From the NCBI GenBank assembly GCA_963816315.1, contig CAWFJZ010000020.1, positions 124,001 through 188,000 on the forward strand: a stretch of 64,000 nt of DNA. Reading direction: 5' to 3'. Shown here in pieces: positions 28,784 through 37,356 of this stretch. The notes under the pieces were generated by a model. That model saw only the letters and a program-made list of their open reading frames with translations. It was not told the origin of the DNA and searched no databases. Source of the DNA: CADEEN01 sp963816315 (GTDB lineage: Bacteria > Pseudomonadota > Gammaproteobacteria > Burkholderiales > Burkholderiaceae_C). Position 1 is the stretch's first letter; each line of letters opens with the position of its first letter. The translations under genes and the position numbers were made by a program.

Positions 28784-29861
28784 ATGAACACCACGCTCGA
28801 CCTGTTTGCCGACACCCTGCCCGCGGTTCATGAGGCTCGGGGCACCGACCGCACCGCCTTCGAACTCGGCTGGGACTACGCGCACTACCGCCTGACGCCG
28901 CCGCCCGAGGCGCTGACCGAAGGTCATCCCGTCCGCCAGGGTTGGCAGGCCGGCGGCGCGGTCTTCGGCAGCCGCACGTTGAAGCCGACGCCACCGGTGC
29001 GCAAGTGGCTGCAACTGCGCTTCTCGGCCTGGCGGCGCGGCCGCGCCTTCGAAGGCACGCAGGTCACGCCGAACTTTCTGGCGCAGATCGACGTGCCGCT
29101 GTGCCCGATCACCCGCAGCGCGCTGACCCACGCCAGCGGCGCCGGCAGCGACGCCTCGGTGGACCGCGTCTGCAACGCCGCCGGCTACGCTGCCGGCAAC
29201 CTGGCGGTGATGAGCGCGCGCGCCAACGAAGCCAAGGCCGACCTGATCGTGCCGCGACGCGCTCACCGTCGTCAAACAGCTCGAAGCCTCGGGCCTGGAC
29301 ACGCTCGACGGACTGTCCGCGCTGCAATGGTCGCGCCTGGCCGTGCTGATGAGCTTTGCCACGCTGATGAAGCACGATGAAGCGGCCTGCCTGCCGCTGC
29401 TGGTGTTGCCGCCGAACCGGCTGCGTTTGTTGAACCCGGTGCAAGCGCTGCAAGCGGTCATCACCCTGGCCTTCACCGAAACGCAGGCCGTGCCGCGCCT
29501 GCGCGAGTTGATGGCGCATCTGCCGGCGCCCGCGCGGCATGACTTCCAGGTCTTCGTGTTGACGCTGCAAGCGCGGCGCCTGGCTATCAGTGTCAATTCG
29601 GGCATGAAGACCAGCGGCGCCGACTTGCGCCATGCGCTCGAAGACCTGTGGACCGACGCCGCCGTCAACCGCCGTTGGCAGCGCTTTGCACTGCAGCTCG
29701 ACGAGGCCGCGTGCGAGCGCGCCGTGCGCATGGCCGCCAAGCTGCGCCTCGGCGGGCGCGGCTGGCAGTGGATGCCGCAGGCCGCGGCCACCGACGGCTG
29801 GGCGATGCAAGACAGCGCACCGCCGAAGCCGCCGGTCAAACGCATCGTGCAGCGGACCTAA
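28784..29861 (+). CDS. Conserved-looking hypothetical protein divergent from WYL regulator, one frameshift
   Basis: 358 residues after removing one extra base near 29262. I recognise no family. It is a soluble protein with no signal peptide. The first part contains ELGWDYAHYRLTPPPEAL, VRQGWQAGGAVFGSRTLKPT and QIDVPLCPITRSALTHASG, and the second part is mainly helical (LPPNRLRLLNPVQALQAVIT, RHDFQVFVLTLQARRLAI). The region CPITRSALTHA with later ASVDRVCNAAGYAAGNLAVM could be a metal or nucleic-acid site, but this is not established. It shares its control region with the WYL regulator and is probably its target. It ends nine bases before the D-arginine dehydrogenase gene, so the two may be cotranscribed. 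Confidence 0.7.
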
Positions 29862-29870
29862 CATCGGCGC

Positions 29871-30987
29871 GTGAACAACGCCGAGGACTTCGACGTCATC
29901 GTCATCGGCGCCGGCATCGCCGGCGCGTCGATCGCCTGCTTTCTGGCACCGCAAGTGCGTGTGGCCATCGTCGAGCGCGAAGCGCAACCGGGTTATCACA
30001 GCACCGGCCGCTCGGCGGCCGTCTTTGCGCCGAGTTACGGGCCGCCGCAGGTGCGCTCGCTGACGCGCGCCAGCCGGCCGTATCTCGATGCCCTGCCCGG
30101 CGTGCTGTCACCCCGCGGCTCGTTGTTCCCGGCGCGGGCTGCGCAGTTGGAGGCCCTGCACCAGTTGCACGAGCGCCTGCTGGCCGAAGGCGCGAGCGGC
30201 GTGGCGTTGCTGAACACCCGGGCCGCACAAGCGTTGGTGCCGGTGCTGCGCGACGAGGCCGTGGTGGCCGCCTTGCACGACGACGACGCCAGCGACATCG
30301 ACGTGCACGCGCTGCACCAGCACTACCTGCGCAGCGCCAGGGCCGCGCGCGCCGAACTGTGGTGCAACTTCGATGTGCAGCACCTCGCGCGCGTGCACGA
30401 GCCGCTGGGAAGTCCGTGACGCGGGTCGCGTCTTGCGCGCAGCGGTCATCGTCAATGCGGCCGGCGCGTGGGCCGACGTGCTGGGCGCCCTCGCCGGCGC
30501 ACGCCCCCTCGGCCTGCAACCCAGGCGCCGCAGCGCCTTCACCTTCGCCCCGCCCGCCGGCCTGGACACACGCGGCTGGCCGTGCGTGGTCGGCATCGAC
30601 GAAGACTTCTACTTCAAGCCCGACGCCGGCGTGCTGCTCGGCTCGCCGGCCAACGCCGACGCGGTGCCTGCGCACGACGCGGTCGCCGAAGAACTCGACA
30701 TCGCCACCGGCATCGCGCGCATCGAGGCCGCGACCACGATGACGATCCACCGTCCGCTGCGCACCTGGGCGGGGTTGCGCAGCTTCGTGCCCGATGGTGC
30801 GCTCGTCGGCGGCTTCGACGATGCGCTGCCCGGCTTCTTCTGGTGCTGCGGCCAGGGCGGCTACGGCATCCAGACCAGCGCCGCGATGGGCGCGGCGTGC
30901 GCGGCGCGCATCCTCGGCCGGGAGCTGCCGCAACACGTTGCCGATGGAGGTGTGAGCTTCGACGACTTGCGCTGCCGACGTTCCTGA
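29871..30987 (+). CDS. dauA: FAD-dependent D-amino-acid dehydrogenase, D-arginine dehydrogenase-like, one frameshift
   Basis: 371 residues after removing one extra base near 30395. DAO-family flavoprotein very close in pattern to Pseudomonas D-arginine dehydrogenase: FAD-binding DVIVIGAGIAGASIACFL, VEREAQPGYHSTGRSAAVFA, DIDVHALHQHYLRSARAARA, VNAAGAWADVLGALAGARPL, LGLQPRRRSAFTFAPPAG, FKPDAGVLLGSPANADAVPA and GQGGYGIQTSAAMGAACAAR. It would oxidise D-arginine and other basic or hydrophobic D-amino acids to imino acids, passing electrons to a membrane acceptor. The partner iminoarginine deaminase (dauB) is not adjacent. Start GTG 29871. The assignment rests on remembered motif similarity. Confidence 0.85.
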
Positions 30988-31030
30988 GCCCCCACGCACC
31001 GGGCTCGCACCGCGTTTTCTCGAGACAGCG

Positions 31031-31951
31031 TCAGCCGCGCACGAAATACTGCCGCGTGCGCAAGCGCCGCAGCGGCGACAGCAGATTGCGGACGCTGCTT
31101 TTCACAGCCTGCGGCCACGATGCGGCGACCCATGCCAGCGGCGTGCGCAGCGGCCGAAAACCGGCGCGCTCGGCGATGGCGCGCAGCGTTGCCGGCGTGA
31201 AGCCGTTGATGTGGCCGAGCGGGCCGATGGCCAGGTAGTCGCTGAACGATTGCAGACCGGCGACGCCGGTGGTGTCCGGCGTTTCCAGCACCAGCACCGC
31301 GCCCGGCTTCATGATCTGCGCCAGCTCTTCGAGCACGCCGCGCGGGTCGGACAGGTGTTCGAGCACCTCGAACAGCGTCACCGCATCGAAGCCGCTGTCC
31401 TGCGGCCGGTCGCAACGCAGCTCGGCCAGCGAGGTGTACGGCGTGACGAGACCATGCTCGCGCCGGTCGGGCGCAAAGTCCACGCCCTGGGCCTCGAAGC
31501 CGAGGGCGCGGCAGATGGCGACGAACTCGCCGTGGCCGCAGCCGAAGTCGAGCACACGCGGCGCGCGCTGCCGCGTCAGCGCGGCGGTGGCGCGCTGCAG
31601 GCGCAGCGCATGTTCGACGAACTCGCGGCCGCGCCACAGTTGCCCAGGCCAGGCGTTGTGCGCGCTGACGAAGGACTCCATCGCCTCCTGCGTTTCCCAG
31701 CGCGCGTACAGGCGCTGCATCCACGCCGCGTCGAGGATGCGGCCGTGAAACGCCTGGCCGCAAGCGCTGCAGCGCACATAGCGCCAGCGCTCGTGGGCGA
31801 TGAAGGGCAGCGGGCTCTCGCCCCAGGCCTGCGCCGCCAGGATGCCGTGCAAGGGCTCGTCGGCAAAACCCCCGCTGGCGAGCTCTTCGAGCGCCGGCGA
31901 GCGGCAACTGATGCACACAGTCCGGTCGATGAAAACGGCGCGTCCAGCCAT
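31031..31951 (-). CDS. Class I SAM-dependent methyltransferase with N-terminal Cys-pair domain
   Basis: 306 residues. N-terminal part has two CxxC pairs, VCISC (about 12-16) and RCSACGQAFHG (about 60), suggesting a structural zinc. The Rossmann methyltransferase core follows: motif I RVLDFGCGHGEF, acidic ligand in AQGVDFAPD, motif II-like FDAVTLFEVLEHLSDPRGVL and GAVLVLETPD. This layout resembles C-methyltransferases of sugar or natural-product pathways, but no such pathway is nearby. It is on the minus strand, convergent with the D-arginine dehydrogenase gene and 14 bases downstream of the acetyltransferase gene. Confidence 0.82.
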   Translation of the reverse strand: MAGRAVFIDRTVCISCRSPALEELASGGFADEPLHGILAAQAWGESPLPFIAHERWRYVRCSACGQAFHGRILDAAWMQRLYARWETQEAMESFVSAHNAWPGQLWRGREFVEHALRLQRATAALTRQRAPRVLDFGCGHGEFVAICRALGFEAQGVDFAPDRREHGLVTPYTSLAELRCDRPQDSGFDAVTLFEVLEHLSDPRGVLEELAQIMKPGAVLVLETPDTTGVAGLQSFSDYLAIGPLGHINGFTPATLRAIAERAGFRPLRTPLAWVAASWPQAVKSSVRNLLSPLRRLRTRQYFVRG

Positions 31952-31965
31952 GGCGCCGCAACCGA

Positions 31966-32499
31966 TCAGCCCAAGCCGGCGCCGGGCGCCACGCGCGCCT
32001 GGTACTCGCGGTCGAGCATCGACATCACGATCAGCGAGTCGTAGCAGTCGCCGCCCGGGCCGCTGATGCGCACGCTTTCACGCAGGCGGCCTTCTTCGAC
32101 GAAACCTTCGCTGGCATAGAGCGCCACGGCGCGTGTGTTCAGGCTCTTCACGTCGAGCCAGAAACGGTGCGCCTTCAAATCGCGAAACGCCATCTGCGTG
32201 AGCAGCCGCACGCAGGCGCGGCCCAGGCCCTGGCTTTGGCCCACGGGCGCCAGCACGATGCGCTTCAACTCGACGCTGCGCTGCGGATTGCGGCAGCCCT
32301 GAAGGATGACGAAGCCGGTGCGCTGCCACGCCTCGCCGGCCTCGACGATGAAGTGCCGCGAGTCGGGAAAGCGGATCGCGCCTTCGTGCTGCGTGCGCTC
32401 CCACGGCGTGATGAAGGGCCGGTTGGCGCCGTCCTGCTCGACCGAAACCACCCAGTCCAGATCGGAGAGCATCGTCGGCCGCAGGCGAACGCGGATCAC
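31966..32499 (-). CDS. GNAT family N-acetyltransferase
   Basis: 177 residues. GNAT core: RLRPTMLSDLDWVVSVEQDG, ELKRIVLAPVGQSQGLGRAC with the acetyl-CoA-binding QSQGLGR (Q/RxxGxG), and WLDVKSLNTRAVALYASEGF, typical of RimJ/RimI-like enzymes. Start is GTG 32499, which overlaps the parE TGA as GTGA; the end of parE supplies a GGAGGTG ribosome-binding site. The gene is therefore translationally coupled to parE. The substrate is unknown. Confidence 0.85.
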   Translation of the reverse strand: MIRVRLRPTMLSDLDWVVSVEQDGANRPFITPWERTQHEGAIRFPDSRHFIVEAGEAWQRTGFVILQGCRNPQRSVELKRIVLAPVGQSQGLGRACVRLLTQMAFRDLKAHRFWLDVKSLNTRAVALYASEGFVEEGRLRESVRISGPGGDCYDSLIVMSMLDREYQARVAPGAGLG

Positions 32500-34472
32500 A
32501 CATCCACCTCCACCGCGTCGCCGCGCAGCTCCATCAGCTCTCTGCGCGCGGCGGCCTCGCCCTTGCCCATCAGCTTGGTCAGCGCGTCGGTGGTGGCGGG
32601 CGAGCCGAGTTCGGCAAAACTCACTTGCAGCAGGCGACGCGTGTCGGGGTTCAGCGTCGTTTCCCACAACTGCGTGGCCGTCATTTCGCCGAGGCCCTTG
32701 AAGCGGCCGATGCTCCACGAGCCGTCGCGCGCGCCTTCCTTGCGCAGCTTGTCGAGGATGGCGTCGCGCTCGCCGTCGTCGAGCGCGTAGATCTTGGCCG
32801 CCGGCTTCTTGCCGCGCGCCGGCGCATCGACGCGGTACAGCGGCGGCTTGGCGACATAGATGTGGCCGCGCTCGATCAGCTTCGGGAAGTGGCGGAAGAA
32901 CAGCGTCAGCAACAGCACCTGGATGTGCGAGCCGTCGATGTCGGCGTCGGCCAGGATGCAGACCTTGCCGTAGCGCAGACCAGTCATGTCGGGCTCGTCG
33001 GCAGCGCCATGCGGATCGACGCCGAGCGCCACCGCGATGTCGTGGATCTCGTTGTTGGCGAACAGGCGGTCGCGCTCGACCTCCCAAGCATTGAGCACCT
33101 TGCCGCGCAACGGCAGCACGGCCTGCGTTTCCTTGTTGCGGCCCATCTTCGCGCTGCCGCCGGCGGAGTCGCCTTCGACGAGAAAGACTTCGTTCAACTC
33201 GAGGTCGCGGCTTTCGCAATCGGTGAGCTTGCCGGGCAGCACGGCGACGCCGGAGCCTCTGCGCTTCTCCACTTTCTGCGACGCGCGCTGGCGCGTCTGC
33301 GCCTGCCGGATCACGAGCTCGGCGAGCTTCTTGCCATGCTCGACATGCTGGTTCAGCCACAACTCCAGCGCGGGCCGCGTGTAGTTGGCAACCAGTCGCA
33401 AAGCGTCGCGCGAATTCAGGCGCTCCTTCGTCTGGCCCTGAAATTGCGGGTCGAGCACCTTCGCCGACAAAACAAAACTGGCGCGCGAGAACACATCGTC
33501 GGGCATCAGCTTCACGCCCTTGGGCAACAGCGAATGCATGTCGATGAAACCCTTCACGGCGGCGAACAAGCCGTCCTTTAAGCCCGCCTCGTGCGTACCG
33601 CCCGCCACCGTGGGAATCAGATTGACATAGCTCTCGCGCAGCGTGTTGCCGTCTTCGGTGAAGGCCACGCACCACGCTGCACCTTCGCCTTCGGCGTTGT
33701 TCTCGGCCTCGCCTTCTTCGGCGTAGTGCTCGCCTTCGAACAGCGGGATCAGCGGCTCGGCCGGGATGCTCTGCATCAGGTAGTCCGCGAGGCCGCCCTT
33801 GTACTGCCAGGTCTGCGTTTCTTTCGTCTTCTCCTGCGTCAGCGTCACGATCACGCCGGGCATCAGCACGGCCTTGCTGCGCAGCAGGTGCGTCAGTTCG
33901 TGGCGCGGCAGCTCGGCGCTGTCGAAGTACTTGCCGTCGGGCCAGACGCGCACCGTCGTGCCTTGTTTGCGGTCGCCCGCGGCTGCTTTGCGCACAGCAA
34001 GTTTTTCAGTGACGTCGCCGCCGGAGAACGTGACCGTGGCCACTTGTCCTTCGCGATACACGGTCACCGAGAGCTTCTTCGCCAGCGCGTTGGTCACGCT
34101 CACACCAACGCCATGCAGGCCGCCGGAAAAGCTGTAGGCGTTGCCGGCGCCCTTGTCGAACTTGCCACCGGCGTGCAATCGCGTGAACACGATCTCGACC
34201 ACCGGCACTTTCTCTTCCGGATGCAGGCCGAACGGTATGCCGCGGCCATCGTCTTCGACGCTGACCGAGCCGTCGATGTGCAGCGTCAGCGCGATGCGCT
34301 TGCCCTGCCCCGCCAGCGCTTCGTCGGCCGCGTTGTCGATGACTTCCTGAATCGTGTGCAGCGGGCTGTCGGTGCGCGTGTACATGCCCGGCCGCTGCTT
34401 CACGGGCTCGAGGCCCTTCAACACACGGATCGAGTCTTCGGCGTACTTGGCGGAGGGCTTGGTGCTGGGCAT
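32496..34472 (-). CDS. parE: DNA topoisomerase IV subunit B
   Basis: ATPase subunit partnering ParC at 15595-17902. The 658-residue frame is intact. GHKL ATPase motifs: QEVIDNAADEALAG, VEDDGRGIPFG, GLHGVGVSVTNALAKKLSVT; TOPRIM metal site in EVFLVEGDSAGGSAKMGRNK and ILADADIDGSHIQVLLLTLF; C-terminal IGRFKGLGEMTATQLWETTL. ParE rather than GyrB is indicated by the short length, with no GyrB-type insert of about 170 residues. ATG 34472. It is divergent from an MFS gene (61 bases between starts). Confidence 0.95.
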   Translation of the reverse strand: MPSTKPSAKYAEDSIRVLKGLEPVKQRPGMYTRTDSPLHTIQEVIDNAADEALAGQGKRIALTLHIDGSVSVEDDGRGIPFGLHPEEKVPVVEIVFTRLHAGGKFDKGAGNAYSFSGGLHGVGVSVTNALAKKLSVTVYREGQVATVTFSGGDVTEKLAVRKAAAGDRKQGTTVRVWPDGKYFDSAELPRHELTHLLRSKAVLMPGVIVTLTQEKTKETQTWQYKGGLADYLMQSIPAEPLIPLFEGEHYAEEGEAENNAEGEGAAWCVAFTEDGNTLRESYVNLIPTVAGGTHEAGLKDGLFAAVKGFIDMHSLLPKGVKLMPDDVFSRASFVLSAKVLDPQFQGQTKERLNSRDALRLVANYTRPALELWLNQHVEHGKKLAELVIRQAQTRQRASQKVEKRRGSGVAVLPGKLTDCESRDLELNEVFLVEGDSAGGSAKMGRNKETQAVLPLRGKVLNAWEVERDRLFANNEIHDIAVALGVDPHGAADEPDMTGLRYGKVCILADADIDGSHIQVLLLTLFFRHFPKLIERGHIYVAKPPLYRVDAPARGKKPAAKIYALDDGERDAILDKLRKEGARDGSWSIGRFKGLGEMTATQLWETTLNPDTRRLLQVSFAELGSPATTDALTKLMGKGEAAARRELMELRGDAVEVDV

Positions 34473-34532
34473 GGCGAGGGATTCTATGGACCACCGTCAG
34501 CGAAATGCAGCCCGGCCCGCTACAGTGTGGCG

Positions 34533-35759
34533 ATGAATTCAGCTTCCCCCGCCCGCCTGTCGATGACCCAGGTGCTGATCTGCGGCGCCGCCATCGTCAC
34601 GCTGTCGATGGGCATCCGCCACGGCTTCGGGCTCTGGCTGCAACCGATCACGATGGAGCGTGGCTGGACGCGCGAGAACTTTGCTTTTGCGCTGGCGATT
34701 CAGAACATCACCTGGGGCGTGGCCGGCCTGTTCGCCGGCATGGTGGCCGACCGCTTCGGCGCTTACCGCGTGCTGTTCGTCGGTGGCTTGATCTATGCGC
34801 TCGGCCTGCTGCTGATGGCGCTGGCGCCGACGCCGCTGGCCTTCACCGCCACGGCCGGCGTGCTGCTCGGCATCGCGCAGGCGTGCACGACCTATGCGGT
34901 GGTCTATGGCGTGATCGGCCGCAATGTCGATCCCGCCAAACGCTCGTGGGCGATGGGCGTGACGGCCGCGGCCGGTTCGTTCGGCCAGTTCCTGATGGTG
35001 CCGGTGGAGAACGGCCTGATCAACGGCGTCGGCTGGCAAGGCGCGCTCTTTGCCGCCGCCGCGCTGGCGCTGCTGATCCTGCCGCTGGCCAGCGGCCTGC
35101 GTGAGCGCGGGCTCGAAGGCGGGCTCGTGCGGCCGCAGCAGAGCATCGGCGCGGCGCTGCGCGAGGCCTTTGCGTACCCGAGTTTCCAGTTGCTGATGGC
35201 GGGCTACTTCGTCTGCGGATTTCAGGTCGTGTTCATCGGCGTGCACATGCCGAGCTACCTGAAGGACAACGGCCTCACGCCCAACGTCGCGACGACGGCG
35301 CTGGCGCTGATCGGCCTGTTCAACGTCATCGGAACCTACGCGGCCGGCTCGCTCGGCCAGCACTTTCCCAAACGCCATCTGCTCTCGGGCATCTACATCC
35401 TGCGCTCGGTGGCGATCGTCGTCTTCCTGGCAGCGCCGCTGACGCCGTGGAGCGTGTACATCTTCTCCGCGGTGATGGGCGTGCTGTGGCTGTCCACCGT
35501 GCCACCGACCAACGCCTTGGTGGCGCAGATTTTCGGCGTGCAGTACATGTCGATGCTCGCCGGCTTCGTCTTCCTGTCGCACCAGGTCGGCTCGTTCCTC
35601 GGCGTCTGGCTCGGCGGCAAGTTGTACGACGCCACCGGCAGCTACGACGTCGTCTGGTGGATCTCGGTGGCGCTCGGCGTCTTCGCGGCGATCGTCAACT
35701 TGCCCGTGCGCGAGGGCGCGATCGCGCGGCCGGTGTCGCCTTCCGGAGCGGCTGCGTGA
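34533..35759 (+). CDS. MFS transporter
   Basis: 408 residues, 12 predicted transmembrane helices. Blocks include SMGIRHGFGLWLQPITMERG, GLFAGMVADRFGAYRVLFVG (loop 2-3) and QIFGVQYMSMLAGFVFLSHQ, FLGVWLGGKLYDATGSYDVV, which resemble the monocarboxylate/oxalate-formate-like MFS clade common in Burkholderiales. Substrate unknown. The start ATG 34533 is close to the divergent parE start. The TGA overlaps the GTG of a 43-residue ORF. Confidence 0.87.
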   Translation: MNSASPARLSMTQVLICGAAIVTLSMGIRHGFGLWLQPITMERGWTRENFAFALAIQNITWGVAGLFAGMVADRFGAYRVLFVGGLIYALGLLLMALAPTPLAFTATAGVLLGIAQACTTYAVVYGVIGRNVDPAKRSWAMGVTAAAGSFGQFLMVPVENGLINGVGWQGALFAAAALALLILPLASGLRERGLEGGLVRPQQSIGAALREAFAYPSFQLLMAGYFVCGFQVVFIGVHMPSYLKDNGLTPNVATTALALIGLFNVIGTYAAGSLGQHFPKRHLLSGIYILRSVAIVVFLAAPLTPWSVYIFSAVMGVLWLSTVPPTNALVAQIFGVQYMSMLAGFVFLSHQVGSFLGVWLGGKLYDATGSYDVVWWISVALGVFAAIVNLPVREGAIARPVSPSGAAA

Positions 35760-35887
35760 AGACGCTGCTCACGTCGCGCTGGACGTGGCGCGTGGCCGCG
35801 CTCACCGCACTGGGCGTCGTCTTCATGTCGTACCTGCAACCCGATCTCGTGATGCAGCTCGCCACGCAACTCTGGAACTGCTTTTAG
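35756..35887 (+). CDS. Small hydrophobic protein, 43 residues, coupled to the MFS gene
   Basis: Starts at GTG 35756, overlapping the MFS stop (GTGA), and reads VKTLLTSRWTWRVAALTALG... to NCF. One probable membrane segment (VAALTALGVVFMSYL) follows a basic N-terminus. The overlap and the following gene only three bases downstream suggest a genuine operon member. No family name is known to me. A transport accessory role would be inference. Confidence 0.55.
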   Translation: MKTLLTSRWTWRVAALTALGVVFMSYLQPDLVMQLATQLWNCF

Positions 35888-35890
35888 ACC

Positions 35891-36427
35891 GTGCACGCCG
35901 GACTCGACCCGTCGCCGTGGGTTCAGCGCTGGGCGACGCTGATCAAGCCACACGGCACCGTGCTCGACGTGGCTTGCGGCAGCGGCCGGCATCTGCGCTG
36001 GCTGCAATCGCAAGGCTTCGCGGTGACGGGTGTCGATCGCGACGCTCAAGCGGTCGATCCGTTGCGTGCGCTCGGTCGCGTCGTCGTCGCCGATATCGAG
36101 AAAGCGGCGTGGCCTTTGGACGGCGAGACGTTCGACGCCGTCGTCGTCACCAACTACCTGTGGCGGCCGGTGCTGGCCACCATCGTCGCCAGCGTAGCGC
36201 CCGGCGGCGTGCTGATCTACGAGACCTTCGCCGCCGGCAACGAAGCCTTCGGCAAGCCGTCGAACCCGGACTTCCTGCTGCTCAGCGGCGAGCTGCTGTG
36301 GGCCTGTGCGACGCTGCAGGTCGTGGCCTATGAAGATGGCCTGCTGGCCGGTCCGACGCGCCGCGTGCAGCGCATCGCCGCGCGCCGGCAGGCGGGCGAT
36401 GCCGCCCCGCTAGAATTCGACGGATGA
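35891..36427 (+). CDS. Class I SAM-dependent methyltransferase (TehB-like fold)
   Basis: 178 residues. Motif I TVLDVACGSGRHLRWLQSQG, acidic residue VTGVDRDAQAV, then ADIEKAAWPLDGETFDAVVV and NYLWRPVLATIVASVAPGGV. This compact single-domain architecture matches small-molecule methyltransferases of the TehB type. Start GTG 35891, three bases after the 43-residue ORF; the TGA overlaps the dapA ATG (ATGA). The substrate is not known. Confidence 0.85.
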   Translation: MHAGLDPSPWVQRWATLIKPHGTVLDVACGSGRHLRWLQSQGFAVTGVDRDAQAVDPLRALGRVVVADIEKAAWPLDGETFDAVVVTNYLWRPVLATIVASVAPGGVLIYETFAAGNEAFGKPSNPDFLLLSGELLWACATLQVVAYEDGLLAGPTRRVQRIAARRQAGDAAPLEFDG

Positions 36428-37305
36428 ACCCGATCACCGGCAGCCTGGTTGCCCTCGTCACGCCGATGCACGACGACGGCAGCGTCGATTTCGCTGCGCT
36501 GCGCCGCCTCGTCGATTGGCACATCGCAGACGGCACGTCGTGCATCGTCGCCGTCGGCACCACCGGCGAATCGCCGACGGTGACCGTCAAAGAGCACTGC
36601 GAAGTCATGCGCGTGTGCGTCGAGCACGCCAAGGGCCGCATCCCGATCATGGCCGGCGCCGGCGGCAACTCCACGGCCGAAGCGCTCGAGCTGACACGCT
36701 TTGCCAAAGAGGTCGGCGCCACCTGCACGCTGCAGGTCGTGCCCTACTACAACAAGCCGACGCAGGAAGGCCTGTACCGCCACTTCAAGACGATCGCCGA
36801 AGGCGTCGATCTGCCGGTGGTGCTCTACAACGTGCCCGGCCGCACGGTGGCCGATCTGCAGCACGACACGGTGATGCGCCTGACGCGGGTGCCCGGCATC
36901 GTCGGCATCAAGGAAGCCACCGGCAACCTCGACCGTGCGGCCTGGCTGATCAAGCAAGCGCCGCAGGGCTTTGCGATCTACTCCGGTGACGACCCCACCG
37001 CGATCGCGCTGATGCTGCTCGGCGGCCACGGCAACATCAGCGTCACCGCCAACGTCGCACCGCGCGCGATGGCCGATCTGTGCGCCGCAGCGATGGCCGG
37101 CGACGGCAAGCGCGCCGCGGCAATTCACATGAAGCTGCTGGCGCTGCACCGGCAGCTCTTCGCCGAAGCCAACCCGATCCCCGTCAAGTGGGCGCTGCAC
37201 CGCATGGGCAAGATCGGCCCGGCCCTGCGGCTGCCGCTCGTGCCGTTGAGCGATGCGTACCATGCGCCGCTCGAGTCCGCGCTGCGCGAAGCCGGCGCGT
37301 TGTAG
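36424..37305 (+). CDS. dapA: 4-hydroxy-tetrahydrodipicolinate synthase
   Basis: First committed enzyme of diaminopimelate/lysine synthesis, condensing pyruvate and aspartate-semialdehyde. 293 residues, normal length. Active-site residues: Thr pair in AVGTTGESPTV (about 44-45), Tyr in VVLYNVPGRTV (about 135) and the Schiff-base Lys in VGIKEATGNLDR (about 163). It overlaps the upstream methyltransferase stop and is followed 51 bases later by bamC, the order dapA-bamC being common in beta- and gammaproteobacteria. Confidence 0.97.
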   Translation: MNPITGSLVALVTPMHDDGSVDFAALRRLVDWHIADGTSCIVAVGTTGESPTVTVKEHCEVMRVCVEHAKGRIPIMAGAGGNSTAEALELTRFAKEVGATCTLQVVPYYNKPTQEGLYRHFKTIAEGVDLPVVLYNVPGRTVADLQHDTVMRLTRVPGIVGIKEATGNLDRAAWLIKQAPQGFAIYSGDDPTAIALMLLGGHGNISVTANVAPRAMADLCAAAMAGDGKRAAAIHMKLLALHRQLFAEANPIPVKWALHRMGKIGPALRLPLVPLSDAYHAPLESALREAGAL

Positions 37306-37356
37306 ATCCTCCTCCTCCCTTTTCGCATTCGCCGCTCGTCGCGGCCTGGTTCTCAC

